Source: Schistosoma haematobium
Lineage: Eukaryota; Platyhelminthes; Trematoda; Strigeidida; Schistosomatidae
Reading direction: 5' to 3'
DNA: 64,000 nucleotides
NCBI RefSeq assembly: GCF_000699445.3
Contig: NC_067197.1
Coordinates: forward strand, 12,716,152-12,780,151
In this document: positions 59,501 to 64,000 of the stretch, in pieces
Numbering within the stretch: the first letter of the stretch is position 1
Layout: each line of letters starts with the position of its first letter
Program-made: the position numbers and the translations under genes
The notes under the pieces: model-generated
Databases searched by the model: none
What the model was told of the DNA's origin: nothing
Seen by the model: the letters and a program-made list of their open reading frames with translations, nothing else

Positions 59501-62500
59501 ATCATCAGTATTATCAGTTTTAACATAAATACTATCATCTTTACAGGATGTTAAATCTTGTATAAATGAAGCCGATAATCTGTCTGAAATGGAAATTACA
59601 AAATTGATAATTGAATTGAACATATCACGAAAGTTTTCACAAAAATAATCCAAAAATGTTTTCACAATTAAAATTCATTCTTTGATATTAATTTCATTAT
59701 ACTAGCATAGATAGGCTGTTTTGTCAACAAAAAGAAAAAGTGTTTTCTGAACAAAGTACGAATTGATTATAGTCATTCTAGAATGATCAAATATTACCAT
59801 TTTTCGACGCTACAATTAGTGAAAATCAAGCCTTCATACAATAAAAAACAAACTTAGTCAAAAAATACAGTGTTTATTTAAATGAGGGTAATATTTTATT
59901 AACATTACATTAATCACATGGAAATGGCCGACAGTTTTAGTTGTTTCACATAGACATGTACGCTTAATATAAAATTACTCGTTTAATGATGTTATGGCAG
60001 ATGAGATATGCCTAACATCTATCGAAATTTCAATGAGGATAGTTTACTGAAATTGTTTAACGTCAATTACTAACGTTAACAACTATGTAATAAAGTAGAC
60101 TGTCTGATAAGATATCTATGACACATGATATCAGGTATCTGTTCGATGAAATAAGTAAGACCATGACCAAGTCCAGTGTTTACATCTATATATAATAGAT
60201 TGTTTCTAATGAAAGTGCTTTTAGAAGGAAGTAGCGTTTCAAAGAATAAATATTTCCTATTACGTGCAAGATTTTCTTTGAAAATATGGGTACAGTGTGT
60301 CTTTATTTCAACTATCCACGACTAGTAAATATTATTGGTTACTTTTAAAAAAATTTCATTCAAACAATTAACTTGTTAGAGTCTTTGTTACATAATACAG
60401 TACCTTAGAACTGAGATTATAACAATTAGACCAAGTTAATCCGTATTTGAAGTTGCGTAATGATATTTAATATTATGCTGTATATATATCTAATCTACCG
60501 TCTACTCGATTTACTTTATAATCTTATGAGATCCTTAAAATGAACTTTTCATTAAAACTGCATCACATGTCGTGATATCTGTGCATCATGATTATGAAAG
60601 TTCGGAACGTTGAACACTTATTAGCTAATCCTTAATCGATAGAAGAAAAAAAAGATCAACCATTTTTTTATATTTAATAAATTACAAAATGAACGTTTTT
60701 AAATTTGGTTTACAATGAAACATGTTTCAAATTATTCAGTGATAAATAAATTTAGCTGTAATTTATGACCTAACTCAAATTAAACTATGCACTGAAATAT
60801 ATTGTATAGAAATAAATAAAAATGTAGAATAAATTGAATTGTCGTCCAATTTAATAAAGAAAAACAATGCGAAAAGACAAACAAACAATGAAGAATATGA
60901 AGTAGGGTCTTATTTAATCATAGAGGTAATAAAAAGATAAAGACTAAATCTATCCATTCAATGCTGACAACAGATTTTCCACCACAGGTCTAACCAAATT
61001 TAGGAACTAAGTTAAAGCTATATGAAGACTGGTCCCCTATGGTGAACATTTACCTAGAATGATGCTTTTAAATGCACTATTGATCTGTAATTATCAGTGA
61101 TAGTTACACTTGAAATTGATTTTTAAATCTTTAATGAGTCACAGTAACTATCAACCGTCATTTAAAATGAACGATTTCTATCAACTCATTTTTGTTTCTA
61201 ATATATACCGCTACTTTAACCACTAAATAAACAAATTATCCGCTTACAATTCGTCTGTTCCCAATTCATATCACATTTAAAGTAAAACTAGAATATATTT
61301 CTTGATATCAATTAGGTAAGAAGTTACAAAATGTAATACTAATCTTTTTGACTAGTAATTCACAATTATGAAGAAGTTAAAACATTACTCTAAATAAACA
61401 TTATATAAGAGATATGCATATTTGAAGGCCTGAATTTGCTTTAAACATGTTTTGTTTTGCAGCAGTAAATAAAAACTGAATACAGTTAATACAATTGAAA
61501 AGAAAACAACAACTTACCATCTGACAATTCAGAGACATTTGAAGAGCAATAAGACTTAAGATCATCAAGTAAATTAGAAAGCAATTTCACATGAGCTTCA
61601 CTAGTTTGCAACAGGAGGTCAGTACGATGACGCCAATTGCTTGAGTTTATCTGCTTCGAAAGATCTATTTATAAAATGTGGACAAACAGATGGCCGAATC
61701 AATGACAAATATCCAATACAAATTATTATTATTATAATTGCTGTTATTATTATTACTATTATTATTATCATTATTATTATAGATGAAGTCTGTAATTTTA
61801 CTGGCTTTGTTGAGATGATCGATTGAATTTTGTGAAGTGTAAGTTGATATACCGCTACAAACCGCTTCATTCGACTATGAGTCGTTTGTTTTTATGATTA
61901 TAGAGCCCGATTCGTTCAATTAACAAACGGCACTTGTAACTGTGACGTATGCTATTTATGTCAACAGACATAAGTAGTATGTAACACCAACTGGAAGTGG
62001 AAAACCTCATGGCAAAAGGTTATGAAGGTCGACTTAAAGAGGACAGAAACGGAATTAGAAAGGAATTGTGAATCGGGAGAGTCGTGAAGAATGTGAACGA
62101 CAAATGATGGAAATTTGTAAATGTAGTATTTAATGTATGGTTCTCTTATATTATCAAGATATCCTGTAATACGTTGGTTGTCCCAAAGTTTAAAGAAAGA
62201 CAATTGTCTGGTTCTCCATATAGATTATATTAATGCTACAACCAATATATGTTTATGAAGAAAACTCTCCAGACTTATCAAAACAATCATATTAGCGTGC
62301 TGTCAGTACTTAATGTTTTTCATGACTCAAAAACAAAACACTGTCTACAAGATCAGTACTCGTATTTAGCACCTATGCGTTATTTATTAACAAAATAATC
62401 AATATCACTAATATATCAGACGGCACTAGATTTTAGCGCAATTGAAGGTTACAAGGACAGTTAATAAGAAAAAATGTGTACACTGAGCAGAAAAATGGAT

Positions 62501-64000
62501 CTTAAAATTCACATATAACATTACTTTAAACATAACACAACGATATACTTATAATTAGCTGTTCAGTAAACTAATACCAGTTCAAATTGTCAACGTGAAC
62601 TAAAATTATCCTCATACATATTAAAATTACATATTGGAATCAATCCATATTACTTGAATTAGGAGTCATTTTGAAAAGATACTCATAAGCAAATTGCAAT
62701 TTTTATGATTTCACGTTTTCTACTGTCGCCTTTATTTTCCTGTTAACAATTCCTCTCAATCGTATTTACTATTTAACTTCCAATACTAGTGTTACCTAGA
62801 TATCTTCTACAAATTACACATATCAAAGGAATGCGTCTTTATGGAGACCTCTATGTTGATTAAATAACCATAAATATTGTTAGATAGCAATCTAACTCAA
62901 AGAAAACATGGATTTATTAGAAATTGGATTGTACAGGAGAAAACTATTCACAAATAAATTCTGTAGAATCTGTAAACAAATTTATTATCTTACCAATCGA
63001 AAAATTTAATAATGCAAATGCATCAGGGGATAGTAGCAATAGGCATTTATTTCTTTAATGAGGACTGAATATTTACATTGGTTAATCACTGAATAATAAC
63101 CAGCGTTTTGTTTATTTAGTAATTATTGTTGATTGTACTTCGTCGACACGTTATGATATGGTTTCTAGTCTGAGTGACTAGATATATTTTGGTGTTCGGT
63201 GGAGATAACTCCCCAGATTGTAAACTTGGGTGATGCGAGTGCGAATCTCTCTGAGCTAGGAGTGTGCTTTGATAATTGATGCCAACGAGCACAAAATCCA
63301 AAAACAAGGATTCCTGCTGACTACCACCTACTACCCAACATCTGAACCAATTATTTATCTACTGGATAATTTTTTTGAGGCAGATTTTGTGAACTTAAAC
63401 GCTCGTTGTTTACGGGATGTTGTAGGCAGTATTTAGCAAGTAAATAATGGTTTGAATACTAAACATAATGATTTCAGTTAATATTTTAAATTAACTGATA
63501 CCGCATGGCTTCACACATCGAGATTAATCAAAAAAAGGAATTTTGTAGACAATTCCCCAAAGTATGTTATACTGGGAAAAGCAAAGCTATACTAATTCTT
63601 TTGAGATTCTAACGCCAGGTTTCAATAGATACCAGTTTAAAATTCAGGTATAAACATGTATCTTATTTATTTCTGTGCAAATGTCATAATAAATAATTCG
63701 AAGAAGATAGTTTAAAGTAGTAAGTGAAAAAAACCCACATACTTCTTCGTTGTACACTACTATTTCTCTTGATTGAATTTATTAATTCTTGTAAATAAGT
63801 TTTCGCGTGCAAAAGTCTTGTTCCAGAATGTTCCAGAATTCCTTTATGAATATTACTGAAATATCGATCATCCAAACGATTAAGACGAGCATCAAGTGAT
63901 AAAAATTCACGTTTGTTCAATTGTTTTTCTGACTGAAATAAATTGATTTGAGCTTTTCGTTTACGATTGATAATACGCGGAATAGTTTGATATTTTCTTT
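53152..64000 (-). CDS. Spectrin-like helical protein with C-terminal membrane anchor, possible divergent KASH/nesprin protein (partial)
   Basis: The exon 63743-64000 runs off the window. Exons 61650-61518, 59583-59189, 57320-57127, 54876-54702 and 53565-53152 then join with consistent phases and canonical sites to 1311 nt (436 residues plus stop). The N-terminal two thirds are long amphipathic helices with spectrin-repeat-style Trp positions (NWRHRTDLLLQTSEAH, LKLKSQWINFSSTLRHI, YEAWKKQLYILQLRMHDL). A linker rich in Asn/Ser follows, then WLLRIFPSINSQN, a 25-residue hydrophobic segment (YFILLISGFIFLAYLSYYIL), and a 62-residue tail with Cys and the end YTNGAQPY. Nesprins end with a membrane segment and a perinuclear tail with Cys and YTNGPPPx that binds SUN proteins. 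The final PPP is missing here, so KASH identity is a proposal. The phase of 63743 does not fit 61650, so at least one exon between them is unseen. Confidence 0.7.
53805..53990 (+). repeat. Dispersed repeat with B-box-like word
   Basis: GTTTGGTTCGAACCCTACAG at about 53890 resembles a polymerase III B box. Flanks show loose similarity to 58840-59060 and 63120-63320, suggesting one old dispersed family. Confidence 0.35.
54070..54150 (+). ncRNA. Hammerhead ribozyme relic with intact 5' core
   Basis: GCAGGTACATCCAACTGACGA carries a perfect CTGACGAG core (54094-54101), then GTCC/AGAC for stem II. The GAAAC box is mutated to TAGAC and the 3' side is decayed, so it is not expected to cleave. The word ATCCCATTGCTAGCTACCA follows as in Sm-alpha repeats. 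Confidence 0.55.
54702..54876 (-). CDS. Exon of the KASH-like gene
   Basis: 175 nt after TTATTGTTAG. The first base completes an Ile codon, then LQRLIRLFESNHSNNPP, HHHLDNEYLVDSTEN and SEQQVNEVYTNE, ending at AATGAG|GTAATT in phase 0. A helix start followed by a disordered linker. Confidence 0.65.
54877..55989. other. Intron sequence
   Basis: No feature recognised apart from AT-rich tracts; the 54991-55179 plus frame has no support. Confidence 0.4.
56064..56526 (-). pseudogene. Penelope-like GIY-YIG endonuclease region, frameshifted
   Basis: Frame 56323-56526 has VVISYRKGISEEIRRTL, VFFRTNNTL and CVYEIKCNDCNAK, the start of the GIY-YIG module (the VYxIxC..C zinc-like pair precedes the YIG strand). 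A short deletion removes the YIG strand. Another frame (56064-56282) continues with the helical part and end (AIALHSIGSDHTVDFNG, EVLHIWLI). The catalytic Arg/Glu helix is split, so the endonuclease is dead. Confidence 0.75.
56551..57084 (-). pseudogene. Penelope-like reverse transcriptase, C-terminal half
   Basis: 177 residues. IWLRYVDDTFVIIKRDG carries the YVDD active site in the context typical of Penelope RTs. FPERKLPFLDCLVERR, FLRPTYSRKFLDFKSAHPHS and a helical thumb (LITRVKKLV, KDFIKRIIKNEE) follow in the usual order. The fingers and the first catalytic Asp are missing because the copy is truncated at about 57090. It would copy element RNA if complete; here it is inactive. Confidence 0.83.
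57127..57320 (-). CDS. Coiled-coil exon of the KASH-like gene
   Basis: 194 nt, phase 0 after CTTTTATTTAG, ending CCAT|GTAAGT in phase 2. It encodes RCFLEVDSLNFALEEMQNEL, a short Asn/Ser/Thr-rich break, and LDEELLYEIDRLSSQLAINRS: two helices with heptad spacing. Confidence 0.68.
57321..59188. other. Intron of the KASH-like gene
   Basis: No protein-coding signal. A diverged dispersed repeat at 58840-59060 (CTAGTCTAAGTGACTCGACA, GTGAACCTGGGTTTCATGC) relates loosely to 53805 and 63120. Confidence 0.45.
58840..59060 (+). repeat. Dispersed repeat, diverged
   Basis: Shares word order with 63120-63320 (AGTCTRAGTGACT, TGGTG, TGTRAACYTGGG). Confidence 0.35.
59189..59583 (-). CDS. Spectrin-like exon of the KASH-like gene
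   Basis: 395 nt after CATTTCAG; the first two bases complete an Asp codon, and it ends AAA|GTAAGT in phase 0. An acidic loop (CKDDSIYVKTDNTDDSHD) is followed by two amphipathic helices, ALKLKSQWINFSSTLRHIYH and QYEAWKKQLYILQLRMHDL, whose Trp and Leu spacing resembles helices A and B of a spectrin repeat. A polar Asn-rich region follows. The same frame continues upstream to an apparent ATG at 59665, but the acceptor and phase match favour splicing. Confidence 0.72.
59584..61517. other. Intron of the KASH-like gene
   Basis: AT-rich; no exon or known repeat recognised. Confidence 0.45.
61518..61650 (-). CDS. Short helical exon of the KASH-like gene
   Basis: 133 nt after TTCGAAGCAG, ending TCAGATG|GTAAGT in phase 1. 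INSSNWRHRTDLLLQTSEAH then VKLLSNLLDDLKSYCSS reads as a spectrin-type helix with the conserved Trp-x-x-Arg-x-x-x-Leu spacing. Confidence 0.65.
61720..61780. repeat. ATT/ATA-rich imperfect microsatellite
   Basis: Imperfect ATT units in the intron just upstream of the 61518-61650 exon. Confidence 0.85.
61781..63742. other. Intron(s) of the KASH-like gene
   Basis: A phase mismatch predicts at least one undetected exon here. A candidate at about 62990-63040 (LLLLSPDAFALLNFS before GGTAAGA) lacks a good acceptor and was not accepted. Confidence 0.4.
63120..63320 (+). repeat. Dispersed repeat, diverged
   Basis: TCTAGTCTGAGTGACTAGAT and TGCGAATCTCTCTGAGC resemble the 58840 copy and a degraded B box. 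Confidence 0.35.
63743..64000 (-). CDS. Helical exon of the KASH-like gene, cut by the window edge
   Basis: Open on the minus strand across the whole 258 nt, ending CGAAGAA|GTATGT in phase 1. It reads RKAQINLFQSEKQLNKREFL, then LDARLNRLDDRYFSNIHKGI and AKTYLQELINSIKRNSSVQRR, charged amphipathic helices as expected for spectrin-like repeats. The gene continues beyond the window. Confidence 0.62.

Noticed and set aside
62990..63040. An exon ending SPDAFALLNFS before GGTAAGA
   Set aside because: Good donor, but an upstream stop and no acceptor giving the required phases at either end.

Overview
The window is AT-rich eukaryotic DNA with short coding exons, long introns and a very dense load of non-LTR retroelements. 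The mix of families points to a schistosome (Schistosoma, species not resolved): several RTE-clade elements, a CR1-like element with a PHD-finger ORF1, a Penelope-like element, a Merlin-type DNA transposase, and SINE-like repeats joining a tRNA-like head to a hammerhead ribozyme. The taxon is an inference from these families; no diagnostic gene proves it.

Three host genes can be assembled from exons whose splice phases agree. (1) A plus-strand RNF146 (Iduna)-type E3 ubiquitin ligase at 5347-12938: RING exon, WWE exon and basic C-terminal exon, with introns filled by RTE copies. (2) A minus-strand gene with exons at 42658-42847, 38824-39439 and 30580-30744, coding for a coiled coil followed by a very acidic Asn/Glu-rich region; its two ends are not identified. 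(3) A minus-strand gene entering from beyond 64000 and ending at 53152. It codes for spectrin-like helices and finishes in one membrane segment and a short tail ending YTNGAQPY, which resembles a divergent KASH (nesprin) tail.

Layout: 1-3700 is a near-perfect inverted duplication of a CR1-like element. 3960-4330 is a Merlin transposase relic. 5309-13510 is the RNF146 locus. 13926-27902 is three tandem copies of a 4.66 kb unit, each carrying a dead RTE reverse-transcriptase fragment. 28-31 kb holds inverted RTE 3' ends and hammerhead SINEs. 31764-36466 is an RTE (family C) split by a nearly full-length RTE (family A) with a 13 bp target-site duplication; all of this lies in an 8 kb intron of gene 2. 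37565-38450 is a degenerate FAR1/MULE-like coding remnant with a probable 39 bp intron. 43137-45003 is an RTE (family B) interrupted by a 520 bp internally deleted RTE derivative. 45-52 kb has no recognisable gene. 52-64 kb is gene 3, with a Penelope-like element in one intron.

Families A, B and C are working labels for three RTE-type lineages in this window. SR2 and Perere-3/SR3 of schistosomes are likely relatives, but that naming rests on memory of the families. The genes do not form one pathway. The shared theme is host genes whose introns have been built from layered retroelement insertions and inverted duplications.
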